Origin: DASRDR01 sp963812945 [NCBI: uncultured Candidatus Rokubacteria bacterium]
GTDB lineage: Bacteria > Methylomirabilota > Methylomirabilia > Rokubacteriales
Direction of reading: 5' to 3'
DNA: 64,000 nucleotides
Assembly: GCA_963812945.1 (NCBI GenBank)
Contig: CAWEXD010000008.1
Coordinates: 2,232,001-2,296,000 of the forward strand
Below the pieces are notes generated by a model. It had not been told where the DNA came from. It was given only the letters and a program-made list of their open reading frames with translations, and searched no databases. Shown in pieces: positions 43,901 through 52,913 of this stretch. Position 1 is the first letter of the stretch, and every line of letters starts with the position of its first letter. The position numbers and the translations under genes are program-made.

Positions 43901-45165
43901 GCTCGGTCCAGGAGCTGACGGCGCTGGGTGAGGTCAGCCGCGCGGTCAGCGCCACGCTCGACGTCGACACGGTTCTCCAGACCGTGGTCTCGCATGCGAG
44001 CCGACTCGCGGCGGCCGACGGCGGCTCCATCTTCGAATACGACGAGGCGACCGGAGAGTTCCAACTGCGGGCCACCCACGCCTACGCCCCGGAGCTGGCC
44101 GCGGCCCTGCGGGCCACGCCGGCCCGGATGGGAGAGGGTGTGATCGGCGGCGCGGGGGCGCGGCAGGAGCCCATGCAGGTGGCCGACATCGCCCAGGAAG
44201 GCGCCTATCAGACCCGATTCCGTGACGTTCTCCTGCGGACGGGGTACCGCGCCCTGCTGGCGGTGCCACTCGTGCGCGAGGGTCACGTGATCGGCGCCTT
44301 GTCCGTCAACCGCAAGGAGCCCGGAGAGTTCCCGCCAGAAGTGATCGAGCTCCTGAGGACCTTTGCCACCCAGTCCGCCCTGGCCATCCAGAACGCGCGG
44401 CTCTTCCGGGAGCTCGAGGCCAAGAGCGGCGAGCTCCAGGTGGCGAGCCGGCACAAGTCCGAGTTCCTCGCCAACATGTCCCACGAGCTGCGGACGCCGC
44501 TGAACGCCATCATCGGCTACAGCGAGATGCTCCAGGAAGAGGCCCGGGATCAGCACGCCGAAGGATTCGTCCCCGACCTCCAGCGGATCCACTCGGCCGG
44601 CAAGCATCTCCTCGAGCTCATCAACGCCGTCCTCGACCTTTCCAAGATCGAGGCGGGGAAGATGGAGCTCTACCTGGAATCCTTCGAGGTCGCGCCGCTC
44701 GTACGGGACGTCGCGGCAGTGCTCGAGCCCCTGGCCCAGAAGAACGCCAACCGGCTCGAGATCCATTGCGCCCCAGACGTCGGAGCGATGCGCGCCGACC
44801 TGACCAAGCTCCGCCAGGCGCTCTTCAACCTTCTCTCGAACGCCTGCAAGTTCACCGAGCAGGGCGCCGTGACGGTGGGCGTCACGCGAGAGCCGGCGAC
44901 CGCCGAGGGCGGGGATTCGGTCGTCTTCGCGGTCCAGGACACCGGGATCGGGATGACCCACGAGCAGATGGCGCGGCTCTTCGAGGAGTTCGGTCAGGCC
45001 GACGCGTCGACCACGCGCCGCTACGGCGGGACCGGCCTCGGCCTCGCCCTCTCCCGCCGGCTCTGCCGGATGATGGGCGGCGACATCTCGGTGGCGAGCG
45101 AGCCGGGACTCGGCAGCACCTTCACGATCCGGCTGCCGGCGGAGGTGCGAGACCGCGGCGCTTGA
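37927..45165 (+). CDS. Cytosolic sensor histidine kinase with twelve GAF domains
   Basis: A 2412-residue kinase without any membrane segment. Twelve GAF domains in tandem, each about 180 residues, span residues 40-2170. Each ends [15 protein letters not shown], then a coiled-coil linker ([21 protein letters not shown]). The last GAF lies before a HisKA domain with [14 protein letters not shown] (phospho-His near 2184) and a HATPase_c with NLLSNACKF (near 2301), [11 protein letters not shown] and [10 protein letters not shown] (near 2366). It should autophosphorylate and pass phosphate to the receiver proteins encoded immediately downstream (gap 31 bases). GAF ligands unknown. GAF6 (about 40770-41040) reads correctly only if five single-base indels are corrected, although no stop codon results. 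Confidence 0.9.
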   Translation: MGVPAARRRGRSKSPAAGNGARSRQARTPGARPAKDVPAILQAIARTAARLCDASDAHIYRVEGDQLRVLAVQGSIPTVRPVGQTIPITPALATGRVVLERRTIHLHDITTAASQRRYPGLRDLRERFRTLLLVPLLRDDLAIGLIAIRRLQVRPFTAKQIALLRTFADQAAIALENERLREALEARNRELTEGLERETATGDILRIISRSLTDVQPVLEAIVESATRLCAASFGSMVRFDGQLLTLAVLSDASQEERDAASRVFPTPPTRGTSSGRAILERRIVHIHDVRDDPEYTATAIQRETLGYRTVLAVPLLRDAEPIGTLVMWRREVRPFSQREIDLMTTFADQAVIAIENVRLFNELEARNRDLTEALEQQTATSEILRVISSSPTDVEPVFDTIARSAARLCDAVMSGVHRFDGELITLDAHYNISSDDLAVLQRDVFPLRPGRGSANGRAVLERRTVHIHDIRTDPEYQLPVMQTLAGYRTLLAVPMLREGVPIGVISLWRHEARRFSDKQIRLVETFADQAVIAIENVRLFKELEARNRDLTESLEQQTATSEILRVISSSPTDVQPVFDTIAERVVRLCDGLFGAVFRYDGTLIHLAAHHNFTAEALEVFHRVYPRAPSRETQAATAILDRAPVEVRDFENTPGLSPPSVALARALGYRSNLTVPLLREGNPIGAIAVARAAGGAFSVKQLELLKTFADQAVIAIENVRLFTELEARNRDLTEALEQQTATSEILRVISSSPTDVQPVFDTIVQSVVRLCDGVFTTVFRFDGDLIHVVAHHQSITPEGSDLFRSVYPLRPSRDSVIARSILDRTVIHVPDVENDPEVPLASRRLARAVGYRSILAVPMLREGNTIGAIGVGRRDVDGRVRPFSTRDIELLRTFADQAVIAIENVRLFKELEARNRDLTEALEQQTATSEILRVISSSPTDVQPVFDTIVAQRGDACAARAWGRVYRYDGELLHLVAHHNYPPEVARGSAADASEAAAVRPGVRSGRPHSGRCADRGHAGRPTVSAGGRGAGGWRSIIAVPMLREGVPIGAIVITRNEAGLFPARHIDLLKTFADQAVIAVENVRLFQELESRNRDLTEALEQQTATSEILRAISSAQTDAQPVFEAIVRNAVRLCDGFYSVLFSFDGEWIHVRAMHNVSAVGVEAFAQRYPMRAEERRSTIARVLMEGRVLRIRDMHAEDPEVPQESRRFSQVMGHRSYVAVPMVKDGRSVGVIVVSRREVVPFSDAEVALLQMFADQAVIATENVRLFQELEARNRDLTEALEQQTATSEVLKVISRSTFDLQPVLETLVENATRLCAAESGVIWRSDGEVFHEGANYGLPAELQDFFARNPIRAGRGSVTGRAALERRVVHIPDVLADPEFQLAESQKIGRYRTLLGVPMLREGVLLGVFALQRYDVRPFTDKQIELVTTFADQAVIAIENVRLFKELEGRNKELSEALEQQTATSEILSVISSSPTDVQPVFEAIVRSSVRLCRGLFGALYQFDGGMMSLVAHHNLSTEGLAALHRVFPMGATRETWGGRAILDRAVVHVPDVTAEPDFRFVGVADAIGYRSALAVPLLREGAPIGAIRISRAEPEPFSDSQIALVKTFADQAVIAIENVRLFKELEDRNRDLTVALEQQTATSEILRVISSSPTDVQPVFDAIVASATRLCEADLSGLYRFDGTLLHFDAQHGRTPEEIEAARLAFPQPLGRASVSARAILDATVVQVADVRVDPEMASALRTVFRTVMAVPMLREGRPIGTITVARRVVGPFSDKQIALLQTFADQAVIAIENVRLFKELEGRNKDLTEALEQQTATSEVLKVISRSTFDLQPVLDTLIESAVRLCGADLGLILRKDRDRYGVAAGYGTTPQYLEAQRRQPITLDRGSATGRAVLERRVVHIPDYRLDPEYSWTFQEGGETRTNLAVPMLREAAVIGVIVVLNIEVQPFTDKQIELVTTFADQAVIAIENVRLFQELETRTRELSRSVQELTALGEVSRAVSATLDVDTVLQTVVSHASRLAAADGGSIFEYDEATGEFQLRATHAYAPELAAALRATPARMGEGVIGGAGARQEPMQVADIAQEGAYQTRFRDVLLRTGYRALLAVPLVREGHVIGALSVNRKEPGEFPPEVIELLRTFATQSALAIQNARLFRELEAKSGELQVASRHKSEFLANMSHELRTPLNAIIGYSEMLQEEARDQHAEGFVPDLQRIHSAGKHLLELINAVLDLSKIEAGKMELYLESFEVAPLVRDVAAVLEPLAQKNANRLEIHCAPDVGAMRADLTKLRQALFNLLSNACKFTEQGAVTVGVTREPATAEGGDSVVFAVQDTGIGMTHEQMARLFEEFGQADASTTRRYGGTGLGLALSRRLCRMMGGDISVASEPGLGSTFTIRLPAEVRDRGA
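38400..43920 (+). repeat. Tandem in-gene repeats encoding GAF domains
   Basis: About eleven direct repeats of roughly 540 bases inside the kinase gene. The most conserved part of each unit encodes the end of one GAF and the start of the next ([15 protein letters not shown] through [20 protein letters not shown], given in pieces). Nucleotide identity is very high in this linker and lower in the GAF core, so it is a likely substrate for recombination and for assembly errors. Confidence 0.9.
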
Positions 45166-45196
45166 GGCCCCGGCACCGATTGCGCGTGAAGCGGTC

Positions 45197-45949
45197 TTGG
45201 CCGGCGCCAGCACCGTGCTCGTGATCGACGACGACGCCGCGGTGCGCGATCTCATGGCGCGCTTCCTGGGGAAGGAAGGCTTCCGGGTCGTGGCGGCCGC
45301 CGGCGGCGAGGAGGGCCTGCGACTCGCTCGGGAGCGCTCGCCCGACGTGATCACCCTCGACGTCCTCATGCCCGGGATGGACGGCTGGTCGGTGCTCGCG
45401 GCGCTGAAGGCGGACGCTGCCCTGGCGGACATCCCGGTGGTGATGCTCACCATGCTCGACGACCGGAACCTCGGCTACGCCCTCGGCGCCGCCGACTACC
45501 TCACCAAGCCGATCGACCGGGAGCGACTCGTGACGGTGCTCGAGCGCTACCGCCGCGACCTCCCGGTCCTGGTGGTCGATGACGACGCCGACTTCCGGAA
45601 CCTGGCGCGACGAACACTGGAGCGCGAGGGATACACGGTGATCGAGGCGGAAAACGGGCGTGCCGCGCTGGACCGCCTGCGCGACGCCGTCCCCGGCGTG
45701 GTCCTGCTCGATCTCATGATGCCCGAGATGGACGGCTTCGACTTCGTCGCCGCCGTGCGGGCGGACCCGGCGTGGCGGTCCCTGCCCATCGTCGTCATCA
45801 CGGCCAAGGATCTCTCCTCCGAGGATCACGAGCGCCTCAACGGCTACGTGGCCCGCGTCCTCCAGAAGGGCGCTTTGAGCCGGGAGACGCTCCTCACGGA
45901 GGTGCGCGACCTGGTGACGGCGTCGGCAAGCCGGGCCAGGAGACGCTGA
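45197..45949 (+). CDS. Tandem receiver-domain response regulator
   Basis: A 250-residue protein made of two CheY-like REC domains. REC1: VLVIDDDAAVRD, phospho-Asp in DVITLDVLMPGMDG, Lys in YLTKPIDRERL. REC2: VLVVDDDADFRN, Asp in VVLLDLMMPEMDG, but its Lys is in VLQKGALSRE. No output domain, so it is a phosphate relay or stand-alone regulator for the upstream kinase. TTG start accepted because the frame has no nearby ATG or GTG before the first strand; the start is uncertain. It lies 31 bases after the kinase gene. Confidence 0.85.
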   Translation: MAGASTVLVIDDDAAVRDLMARFLGKEGFRVVAAAGGEEGLRLARERSPDVITLDVLMPGMDGWSVLAALKADAALADIPVVMLTMLDDRNLGYALGAADYLTKPIDRERLVTVLERYRRDLPVLVVDDDADFRNLARRTLEREGYTVIEAENGRAALDRLRDAVPGVVLLDLMMPEMDGFDFVAAVRADPAWRSLPIVVITAKDLSSEDHERLNGYVARVLQKGALSRETLLTEVRDLVTASASRARRR

Positions 45950-46314
45950 TGGCGAAGATCCTCCTCGTCGAGGACAACGAGATGAACCGCGACATGCTCT
46001 CGCGCCGGCTCGTCAAGCGCGGCTACGAGGTCGTGGTCGCCGTCGACGGCCAGGAGGGTGTCGCGAAGGCGCGGGCGGAGGCACCCGCGCTCGTCCTGAT
46101 GGACATGAGCCTCCCCGTGCTCGACGGCTGGGAGGCAACGCAGGCGCTCCGCGCCGACCCGGCCACCCGGTCGATCCCGGTCATCGCGCTCACTGCCCAC
46201 GCCATGGCCGGCGACCGCGAGAAGGCCCTGGCCGCGGGCTGCGACGACTTCGACACCAAGCCGATCGAGCTCGACCGGCTCCTCGGCAAGATCGAGGCGC
46301 TCCTTTCCCGATGA
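45949..46314 (+). CDS. Single-domain response regulator (DivK-like)
   Basis: A 121-residue receiver domain: KILLVEDNEMNRDMLSRRL, phospho-Asp in ALVLMDMSLPVLDG, Thr in VIALTAHAM and Lys in DDFDTKPIELDRL. It resembles DivK and other single-domain regulators that act by protein-protein contact. ATG overlaps the stop of the tandem receiver gene by one base (TGATG). It is the probable third member of the GAF-kinase phosphorelay. Confidence 0.92.
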   Translation: MAKILLVEDNEMNRDMLSRRLVKRGYEVVVAVDGQEGVAKARAEAPALVLMDMSLPVLDGWEATQALRADPATRSIPVIALTAHAMAGDREKALAAGCDDFDTKPIELDRLLGKIEALLSR

Positions 46315-46425
46315 GCTCCCCTGCGTCAATTCAGGGTCCGGCCTCAGGCCCCCCTTCCCCCGGCCCGTGGGAGGGGGCCACAGGCCGGAGGCCGTCCCAT
46401 CAAACGGCGGTGGCGGGGCGTCCTC

Positions 46426-48024
46426 ATGAACCCTGACCCGGGCAGCCTCGCGCACCTCCGCCACGAGCTGCGGACGCCGCTCAACCACGTCCTCGGATAC
46501 AGCGAGATGCTGCTCGAGGACGCGGGCGAGGCCGGCGAGCTGGCCCGGGAGCTCCGCGGGGTCCGCGGCGAGGGCCGCGCGCTCCTGGCCGTCGTCGAGG
46601 AGTCGCTCGCTCCGGCTCGCGCCGATGCGGGCGGCGTGGACGTCAGCCGCCTCGCTTCGGAGATCACGCCTCCCCTGGACCGGCTCGATCAGGCGGTGAG
46701 CCGGCTCGTCCGGATGACGGCCGAACGCGGCGACGGAGCCGTCTCGGCGGACGCCCAGCGCATCGGCGCCGCGGTGTCGAGGCTCCGGTCCCTGGTCGCG
46801 GACTGGACGCAGGGCGGGTCGGACGCCGCGCCGGTGCGGGCACGCGGCACGGCGTCGAGCGCCGGGGCCACGGAGGAGAGCCGGCCGACACCTCGCGGGC
46901 CGGTGGCGGTGCCGGCCGCAATCCTGGTGGTCGACGACGAGGAGGAGAACCGCGAGCTCCTCGCGCGGCGGCTCACGCGGGAGGGCCACCGGGTCCGGGT
47001 GGCCAAGGGAGGCGCCGAGGCGCTCGCGATCCTCCAGGCGGAGCCGGTCGACCTCGTCCTCCTCGACGTCATGATGCCGGACCTCGACGGGCCCACGGTG
47101 CTGGCTCGGCTCAAGCAGGACCCGGACCGGAGCCACATCCCGGTCCTGATGATCTCGGCGCTCGACGAGACCGCGAGCGTCGTCCGCGCGATCGAGCTCG
47201 GGGCCGAGGACTACCTCCCCAAGCCGTGCGACCCCGTGCTGCTCCGTGCCCGGATCGGCGCCGCCCTCGAGAAGAAGCGCCTCCGGGACCAGGAGACGCT
47301 GCACGCCCTCGCGCTGGCCGAGTGGAACCGCACCCTCGAGCAGCGCGTGCAGGAGCAGGTCGCACAGATGGAGCGTCTCGGGCGCCTGAAGCGCTTCTTC
47401 TCGCCCCAGCTGGCCGATCTCATCGTGGCCGGAGGCGCCGAGGACCCGCTCCGCACGCACCGGCAGGAGATCACCGTCGTCTTCCTCGACCTCCGTGGGT
47501 TCACCGGCTTCGCCGAGACCGCCGAGCCGGAAGAGGTGATGGGCGTCCTCCGCGAGTACCACGAGGCGATGGGGCGGCTCATCCTCCAGCACGAGGGGAC
47601 GCTCGAGCGATTCGCCGGCGACGGGATGATGGTCTTCTTCAACGACCCGGTGCCGATCGACAACCCGGCCGAGCGCGCCGTCCGCATGGCGGCCGCCATG
47701 CGCGACCGCGTTCGCGAGCTTCGTGCCGGCTGGCGAAAGCGCGGGCACGACCTCGACCTCGGGGTGGGCATCGCCCAGGGCTACGCGACGATCGGCGCGA
47801 TCGGCTTCGAGGGCCGCTGGGACTACGGGGCGATCGGCACCGTGACGAACCTCGCCGCGCGGCTCTGCGCCGAGGCCCAGGGCGGGCAGGTCCTGGTCAC
47901 CTCCCGCGTCGCCAGCGCCGTCGAGGCGCTGGCGGAGGTCGCAGAGGTCGGCGCGCTCTCCCTCCGCGGGCTATCCAGGCCCGTCCCGACCTTCAACGTC
48001 GTCGGGCTCAGGCAACCGGGCTGA
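46426..48024 (+). CDS. Receiver-adenylate/guanylate cyclase with N-terminal HisKA-like helix
   Basis: A 532-residue protein. Residues 10-30 read [18 protein letters not shown], a HisKA dimerisation motif with its His, but no HATPase_c follows, so it cannot self-phosphorylate; it may be a phosphotransfer site. A REC domain begins near 164 (AILVVDDEEENRELLARRL; Asp in LVLLDVMMPDLDG; Lys in YLPKPCDPV). A coiled-coil segment precedes a class III nucleotide cyclase domain from about 347 (ITVVFLDLRGFTGFAE, FAGDGMMVFFNDPVP, GAIGTVTNLAARLC). Output is probably cAMP or cGMP under control of the upstream kinase. It starts 111 bases after the DivK-like gene, across a gap with no obvious feature. Confidence 0.88.
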   Translation: MNPDPGSLAHLRHELRTPLNHVLGYSEMLLEDAGEAGELARELRGVRGEGRALLAVVEESLAPARADAGGVDVSRLASEITPPLDRLDQAVSRLVRMTAERGDGAVSADAQRIGAAVSRLRSLVADWTQGGSDAAPVRARGTASSAGATEESRPTPRGPVAVPAAILVVDDEEENRELLARRLTREGHRVRVAKGGAEALAILQAEPVDLVLLDVMMPDLDGPTVLARLKQDPDRSHIPVLMISALDETASVVRAIELGAEDYLPKPCDPVLLRARIGAALEKKRLRDQETLHALALAEWNRTLEQRVQEQVAQMERLGRLKRFFSPQLADLIVAGGAEDPLRTHRQEITVVFLDLRGFTGFAETAEPEEVMGVLREYHEAMGRLILQHEGTLERFAGDGMMVFFNDPVPIDNPAERAVRMAAAMRDRVRELRAGWRKRGHDLDLGVGIAQGYATIGAIGFEGRWDYGAIGTVTNLAARLCAEAQGGQVLVTSRVASAVEALAEVAEVGALSLRGLSRPVPTFNVVGLRQPG

Positions 48025-48126
48025 TCCGCCCGCCGGCCTCGCCGGCGCGCGCGCTCAAAGGGCCCGGGAGCTCGCCCGCCGGGCGTCTCGGGCACCTGGT
48101 CCCGGCACGCTCGATGGCGGCGGCCC

Positions 48127-48156
48127 TTGTGGCGCCGAGACGGTCGCGCGTACACT
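48127..48156 (+). promoter_or_regulatory. Putative promoter of the acyl-CoA ligase operon
   Basis: -35-like TTGTGG (48127-48132), an 18-base spacer, and -10 TACACT (48151-48156). It predicts a leader of about 78 bases before the ATG at 48241. The -35 is weak, so this is tentative. The 216-base gap 48025-48240 shows nothing else. Confidence 0.4.
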
Positions 48157-48240
48157 CGCTGAAGGAGCCGGGCCAGGACGCCGCGTGAGGCAGCGGGATC
48201 CGCCGGCTGGACCGATACCGCTCCGGAGGATCACGGTCGG

Positions 48241-49797
48241 ATGCTTCCCGAGACCCTTGGCCACGTCTTCGACGTGCCGCTCCAGCTCGCGCCGTCGTCG
48301 GTGGCCGTGATCCAGGACGACACGGCCCTCACCTACCGGGACCTCGACGCCTGGTGCAATCGCGCGGCGAACGCCTACGCGGGCCTCGGGGTGCGCGCGG
48401 GCACCCGCGTGGCGCTGATGTTCTCGAACGACTGGCGGTTCCTGCCGGCGTTCTTCGGGCCCATGCGGATCGGGGCGGTCTCCGTCCCGCTGAACATCCG
48501 AATGGGGGACGAGGCCCTCGCCTACGTCGTGCAAGACGCCGAGGCGACCGTGCTGGTCGCGGGACGCGACCAGGCCGAGCGCGCCCGGCGCCTCGCCAGC
48601 CAGGTCAAGGGACTGGCCCATCTCGTCGTCGACGCGCCGCCCGCGGACGGCGCCCACGGCTGGGACGCCTGGCTCGACGCCGCGTCGCCGCGCTTCCGGC
48701 GCCGCCGCCTCGACCCCGACTCGGTGTGCATGCAGCCCTACACCTCGGGATCCACCGGAAAGCCGAAGGGGGTCCTCCTCGCCCACCGCGGCCAGGTGTG
48801 GAACGCCGACATCATCCGGAAGATGGCGTGCCTCGACCACACGGAGCGCGCGCTCGTCGCCGTGCCGCTCTACCACAAGAACGCGATGATCGGCGCCGTG
48901 AAGCCGTTCCTCCTGGCCGGCGGGTCGCTCGTGATCCTCCCCGGCTTCGACCCGATCGAGGTGATCCGCGCCATCGACCGCCACCAGGTGACCTATCTCA
49001 CAGGCGTCCCCGCGATGTACAAGATGATGCTCGCCGAGAAGGACGCCCTCGCGCGCCACAGCGTCCGCTCCATCCGCTATGCCCTCTGCGGCTCGGCCGA
49101 GGTGCCGGAGGAGCTCCTCGTCGAGTTCCAGCGGGTCTTCGGCGCGCCGATCGGCGAGTCGTACGGCCTGACCGAGGGCGGGCCGGTCCCCATGGCGAAC
49201 CCCCGGTACGGGCTCAAGAAGCTCGGCTCGTGCGGCGTCGACGTCGCCGATTGCCAGAACCGCATCGTCTCGACCGCCGACGCCGTCACCGACTGCGCCG
49301 TCGACGAGGTCGGCGAGCTCGTGACGCGGAATCCCGGTCTCGCCAAGGGGTTCTGGAAGCTGCCCGCGGTGACGGCCCAGAAGATCCGCGACGGCTGGCT
49401 CTTCACCGGCGACCTGATGCGCCGGGACGGCGACGGCTACTACTACTTCGTCGGCCGCAAGGACGACATGATCAACGTGGCCGGCGAGAACCTCTACCCG
49501 AAGGAGGTCGAGGACGTCCTCCTCCGCCATCCGGGCCTCAAGGACGCCTGCGTCGTCCCGGCGCCCCACGCGACCAAGGGCGAGGTGCCGGTGGCCTTCG
49601 TCGTCGCCCGTGACCCGGCGGCGCCGCCCGACGAGGAGGCGGTCAAGCGATTCTTCCTCGAGCGCGGCGCTCCGTACGCGCATCCCCGCCGGGTGTTCTT
49701 CCTGGACCGGCTCCCCCTCGGCGGGACCGGGAAGCTCGACCGCACCGCGCTCAAGCGCCAGGCCGCCCAGCTGCCGCCGATCGAGTCCCAGCGATGA
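48241..49797 (+). CDS. AMP-forming acyl-CoA ligase
   Basis: A 518-residue ANL-superfamily adenylating enzyme that activates a carboxylic acid with ATP and then CoA. Motifs: the P-loop YTSGSTGKPKGVLLAHRG (near residues 163-180), GESYGLTEGG, the hinge DLMRRDGDGYYYFVGR, and the C-terminal catalytic Lys in LPLGGTGKLDRTAL. Substrate not predictable from sequence. It is followed after 82 bases by a hotdog thioesterase and then a hydroxyacid dehydrogenase, suggesting an acyl-CoA or hydroxyacid degradation set. Confidence 0.93.
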   Translation: MLPETLGHVFDVPLQLAPSSVAVIQDDTALTYRDLDAWCNRAANAYAGLGVRAGTRVALMFSNDWRFLPAFFGPMRIGAVSVPLNIRMGDEALAYVVQDAEATVLVAGRDQAERARRLASQVKGLAHLVVDAPPADGAHGWDAWLDAASPRFRRRRLDPDSVCMQPYTSGSTGKPKGVLLAHRGQVWNADIIRKMACLDHTERALVAVPLYHKNAMIGAVKPFLLAGGSLVILPGFDPIEVIRAIDRHQVTYLTGVPAMYKMMLAEKDALARHSVRSIRYALCGSAEVPEELLVEFQRVFGAPIGESYGLTEGGPVPMANPRYGLKKLGSCGVDVADCQNRIVSTADAVTDCAVDEVGELVTRNPGLAKGFWKLPAVTAQKIRDGWLFTGDLMRRDGDGYYYFVGRKDDMINVAGENLYPKEVEDVLLRHPGLKDACVVPAPHATKGEVPVAFVVARDPAAPPDEEAVKRFFLERGAPYAHPRRVFFLDRLPLGGTGKLDRTALKRQAAQLPPIESQR

Positions 49798-49879
49798 GGA
49801 CCCTGGCCGTCGCTGCCTCGCCGCACGGGTCCGGTCGCGACTGCGTCGACGCGCCACCCGGGCGGCGCGAGCGACAGCG

Positions 49880-50269
49880 ATGACCGCGCATCTGCGGGTT
49901 GACAAGTCGCCCTTTCACCGCCTGCTCGGTCTCGAGCTGGTCCGGGCCGAGGACGGCGCCGTCGAGATGCGCCTGCCGTGGCGGGACGAGCTGGGCCGCG
50001 CCGACGACTCGGACTGGTACCACGGCGGCGTGATCTCGGCCCTCATCGACATCGCGGGTGACTACGCCATCGCCTCGAAGCTCGGCCGCGGCGTGCCGAC
50101 CATCGACCTCCGGGTCGACTACCTCCGCCCCGCGCGCCGCGGCACCCTCCGGGCCCTGGCCCGCGCGGTCAAGGTGGGCCGCACGGTGGGGGTGGCCGAC
50201 GTGGAGCTCCGTGACGCCAACGATGCGGTGGTTGCCATCGGCCGCTGCGCCTACTCCACCGCCGGATGA
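49880..50269 (+). CDS. PaaI-type hotdog thioesterase
   Basis: A 129-residue hotdog-fold acyl-CoA thioesterase. Typical features: SPFHRLLGLELVRAEDGAVEM, the active-site helix WYHGGVISALIDIAGDYA (HGG followed by catalytic Asp), and TIDLRVDYLRPARRGTL. It probably hydrolyses an aryl- or hydroxyacyl-CoA, perhaps preventing CoA trapping by the neighbouring ligase. Family length normal. Confidence 0.9.
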   Translation: MTAHLRVDKSPFHRLLGLELVRAEDGAVEMRLPWRDELGRADDSDWYHGGVISALIDIAGDYAIASKLGRGVPTIDLRVDYLRPARRGTLRALARAVKVGRTVGVADVELRDANDAVVAIGRCAYSTAG

Positions 50270-50280
50270 GCCGACCGGCA

Positions 50281-50386
50281 GGCCGCCGCGTCCCGAGCGC
50301 CAGAGACGCGAGGCGCGCCGGCCGGGCTGACCCTGAGGCCGCCGCCTCCCCAGCGCCGCAGGCGCGAGGCGCGTCGGCCGTGCCGA
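50281..50386 (+). repeat. Two imperfect direct repeats in the thioesterase-dehydrogenase gap
   Basis: About 50 bases (50281-50330) recur imperfectly at 50337-50386; both contain GGCCGCCGC, AGCGCC and GCGAGGCGCG. The repeat lies upstream of the GTG at 50401 and ends next to its AGGAG site. No function assigned. Confidence 0.45.
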
Positions 50387-50400
50387 AAGGAGCGATCTCC

Positions 50401-51411
50401 GTGACGAAGCCCCGGGTCGTGATGGTTCATCCTCCGACGAAGCTGTACCCCTTCGAGTTCTGGCCCCCCGCGTTCGACGGGCTCGACGTCGAGACCGTGG
50501 CCGTCGAGTGCCGCACGCGCGCGGAGGCGCTCGAGGCGGTCCGGGGCGCCGACGTCGTGATGATCGGCTTCTTCAAGGTGGACGCCGAGATGGTCGCGGC
50601 CATGGACCGGGCGCAGGCCATCTGCGGGTTCGGCCACGGGTACGACACGGTGGACGTGGACGCCGCCACGCGCGCGGGCATCCTGGTCACCAACGCCGCG
50701 CGGATGTGCCACCTCGAGGTGGCGAATCACGCGGCGGCGATGATACTCGCGCTCAACCGGAAGCTCGTCCAGTACGACCGGGCGATGCGCCAGGGCGTGT
50801 GGGACCGCCCCGCCGGCCGGCCGATCACGCCGCTCGACGGCGAGACGGCCGGGCTGGTGGGTCTCGGCGAGATCGGCCAGGCGCTCGCGCGCCGGCTCCA
50901 GCCCTTCGGCCTCCGCGTCATCGCCTACGACCCCTACGTCGAGGAGCACGTGCCGCGAGAGCTCAGGGTACCGCTCTCGAGCGATCTCCATGCCCTCCTC
51001 CGCGAGTCGGACTGGGTATCCGTTCAGGTCCCTCTGAACGCGCACACCCGGCACCTCATGGGGGAGCGGGAGTTCCGGGCGATGAAGCGGACCGCGCACT
51101 TCGTCAACTGCTGCCGCGGCGGCGTGGTCGACGAGCGCGCCCTCACGCGGGCGCTCGAGGAGGGCTGGATCGCCGGCGCCGGCATCGATGTGTTCGAGGC
51201 CGAGCCGACCGATCCCAAGAATCCACTGCTGCAGCACCCGAACATCATCAGCAGCCCCCACGCCGCCGGCGAATCCACGGAGTCCGCCGCCCTGTCGGCC
51301 CGCGTGGCGAGCCGGCAAGCCGCCGCCGTGCTCCGCGGGGAATGGCCCGACCGCGTCGTCAACCCCGCCGTCTACGGACGCCTGCGCAAGACGGACCGGC
51401 TCTCGCGATGA
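50401..51411 (+). CDS. D-2-hydroxyacid dehydrogenase family protein
   Basis: A 336-residue NAD-dependent dehydrogenase of the phosphoglycerate/glycerate/formate type. The Rossmann loop is GLVGLGEIGQALARRL (near residue 160). Catalytic residues: Arg in FVNCCRGGVVDERAL, Glu in AGIDVFEAEPTD, and His in IISSPHAAGES. GTG at 50401 chosen because AAAGGAG precedes it; an ATG at 50266 would add 45 Ala/Arg-rich residues encoded by the intergenic repeat. Possible substrates are glyoxylate, hydroxypyruvate or aryl-pyruvates. Same strand and near the ligase and thioesterase genes. Confidence 0.9.
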   Translation: MTKPRVVMVHPPTKLYPFEFWPPAFDGLDVETVAVECRTRAEALEAVRGADVVMIGFFKVDAEMVAAMDRAQAICGFGHGYDTVDVDAATRAGILVTNAARMCHLEVANHAAAMILALNRKLVQYDRAMRQGVWDRPAGRPITPLDGETAGLVGLGEIGQALARRLQPFGLRVIAYDPYVEEHVPRELRVPLSSDLHALLRESDWVSVQVPLNAHTRHLMGEREFRAMKRTAHFVNCCRGGVVDERALTRALEEGWIAGAGIDVFEAEPTDPKNPLLQHPNIISSPHAAGESTESAALSARVASRQAAAVLRGEWPDRVVNPAVYGRLRKTDRLSR

Positions 51412-51598
51412 CGGCTGCCGGTTGCGCCGAGGGGCCGCCCACGGCGCTCCCTGAGCGCGGCCGCGCCGTCGCTGCGCCGGGACGCCTCGCATCCACCGCC
51501 GACCGTCACGCCGGCATACGCGTCGCCCCACGGCGCGCGGCAAGCGACGGGAGCCAGCCGGGGCGGCTCCCCGGGGCGGCCGGCCGGACGCGAGCGCC

Positions 51599-52903
51599 GT
51601 GAGCCTGCTGGTCATCCGGGACGTGCGGGTCTTCGACGGCGTGTCGGAGCGCGCGATCGAGCGGGCGTCCGTCGTCGTGGAGGGCGCGCGGATCCGCGAG
51701 GTCGTTGTCGGGGCGGCGACGCCGCCGCCCGACGCCCGCGTGCTAGACGGGCACGGTGGGACGCTTCTCCCGGGGTTCGTCGACATGCACTCGCACGTGG
51801 TCTCCGAGCTCGGGGCTCGTCTCTATCTCGCCAACGGTGTGACGAGCGTCCGGTTCGCCGGCAACGACCCCGACGCGGTGCTCGCGCTGCGGGAGACGGT
51901 CGAGACCGGCCGCGCGCCCGGGCCGCGCGTCTTCTCGCTCGGCCCGCTGCTCGACGGGGTCTCGCCCGACTATCCCGCGATGTCGTGGCCCCTCTACTCG
52001 GCGACGGAGGCGCGCCTGGCCGTCCAGCGCCTCCGGACGGACTACCGGGTCGACGGGATCATCCTCACGCAGAAGCCGGCCCTCGAGGTCGCTCGCGCGG
52101 CGGTCGACGAGGCTCACCGCCTGGGAATCGGCGTGACGGGACAGACGTGGAGCCTGACCGCGCGAGAGGCCGTGTCGCTGGGCTACGACGGCCTCGAGAA
52201 CACCTCGCGGCTGCCCGAGGCGCCGGCGACCCTCGCCGAAGCAGGGCTCCTCCGCTACCGGACGATTCCGGAGCGCTCGGCCATGCTGGCGCTCCTCTGG
52301 GCGCGCGCCGACGCCGGGCGGCTGGAGCGCCTCGGCCACCAGATGCTCAAGTACGAGACTTATCTCGTGCCCACGCTGGCGGGAATGGACGCCATCCTCG
52401 GCCGGTACACCGCGCGCATCCGCCGGGACACCGATACGCGGCGGCTGCCGGCGGGTGATCGGCGAGGGCTCCTCGAATGGCTCGGCCAGCGCTTCTTCGG
52501 CGCGGCGTGGACGCCGCGCGACTTCGCCAACTGGGCGCGAGGCCGCGCGCGCTACCAGCGGTTCGTCCGCGACTACGCGCGGACGGGCGGGCGCGTCCTC
52601 GTGGGAACCGACGCGCTCAGGCCCTCGGGCGGATTCCTGTTTCACGAGGAGCTCCGCCGGCTCCGGGCGTGCGGACTGCCGAGCGCCGCCGTCCTGCGCG
52701 CGGCCACGGCGGCCGCGGCGGACACGCTCGGGCGCCCCGACCTCGGCCGCATCGCGCCCGGCGCCCAGGCCGACCTCGTGCTCGTCACCGGCAACCCATT
52801 GCGCCGCCTGGCCGACGCGCGGGCCGTGCGGGCCGTCGTCGTCCGCGGGCGGCTCCTCGAGCCGCGCTCCCTGTTCCCCCGGTCCCGAACCCGAACCGCG
52901 TGA
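51599..52903 (+). CDS. Amidohydrolase-family protein with altered metal site
   Basis: A 434-residue protein with the amidohydrolase layout: N-terminal beta-sandwich, GFVDMHSHVVSE (His64 and His66, the first metal pair) and GTDALRPSGG (Asp near 337, the fourth-strand aspartate). The usual strand-5 and strand-6 metal histidines are replaced: GIGVTGQTWSLTAREA (near 180) and YDGLENTSRL (near 200) carry Gln/Asn in place of His. It may bind one metal or have lost activity. GTG start. An SBP gene follows within 10 bases, suggesting uptake plus processing of the same compound. Preceded by a 187-base gap with no obvious element. Confidence 0.8.
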   Translation: MSLLVIRDVRVFDGVSERAIERASVVVEGARIREVVVGAATPPPDARVLDGHGGTLLPGFVDMHSHVVSELGARLYLANGVTSVRFAGNDPDAVLALRETVETGRAPGPRVFSLGPLLDGVSPDYPAMSWPLYSATEARLAVQRLRTDYRVDGIILTQKPALEVARAAVDEAHRLGIGVTGQTWSLTAREAVSLGYDGLENTSRLPEAPATLAEAGLLRYRTIPERSAMLALLWARADAGRLERLGHQMLKYETYLVPTLAGMDAILGRYTARIRRDTDTRRLPAGDRRGLLEWLGQRFFGAAWTPRDFANWARGRARYQRFVRDYARTGGRVLVGTDALRPSGGFLFHEELRRLRACGLPSAAVLRAATAAAADTLGRPDLGRIAPGAQADLVLVTGNPLRRLADARAVRAVVVRGRLLEPRSLFPRSRTRTA

Positions 52904-52913
52904 GGAGGCTCTC

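Noticed and set aside
42895-45453. An 852-codon minus-strand frame opposite the GAF kinase
   Set aside because: It is the complement of the repeated GAF coding sequence and has the same repetitive composition; the plus frame has the kinase motifs.
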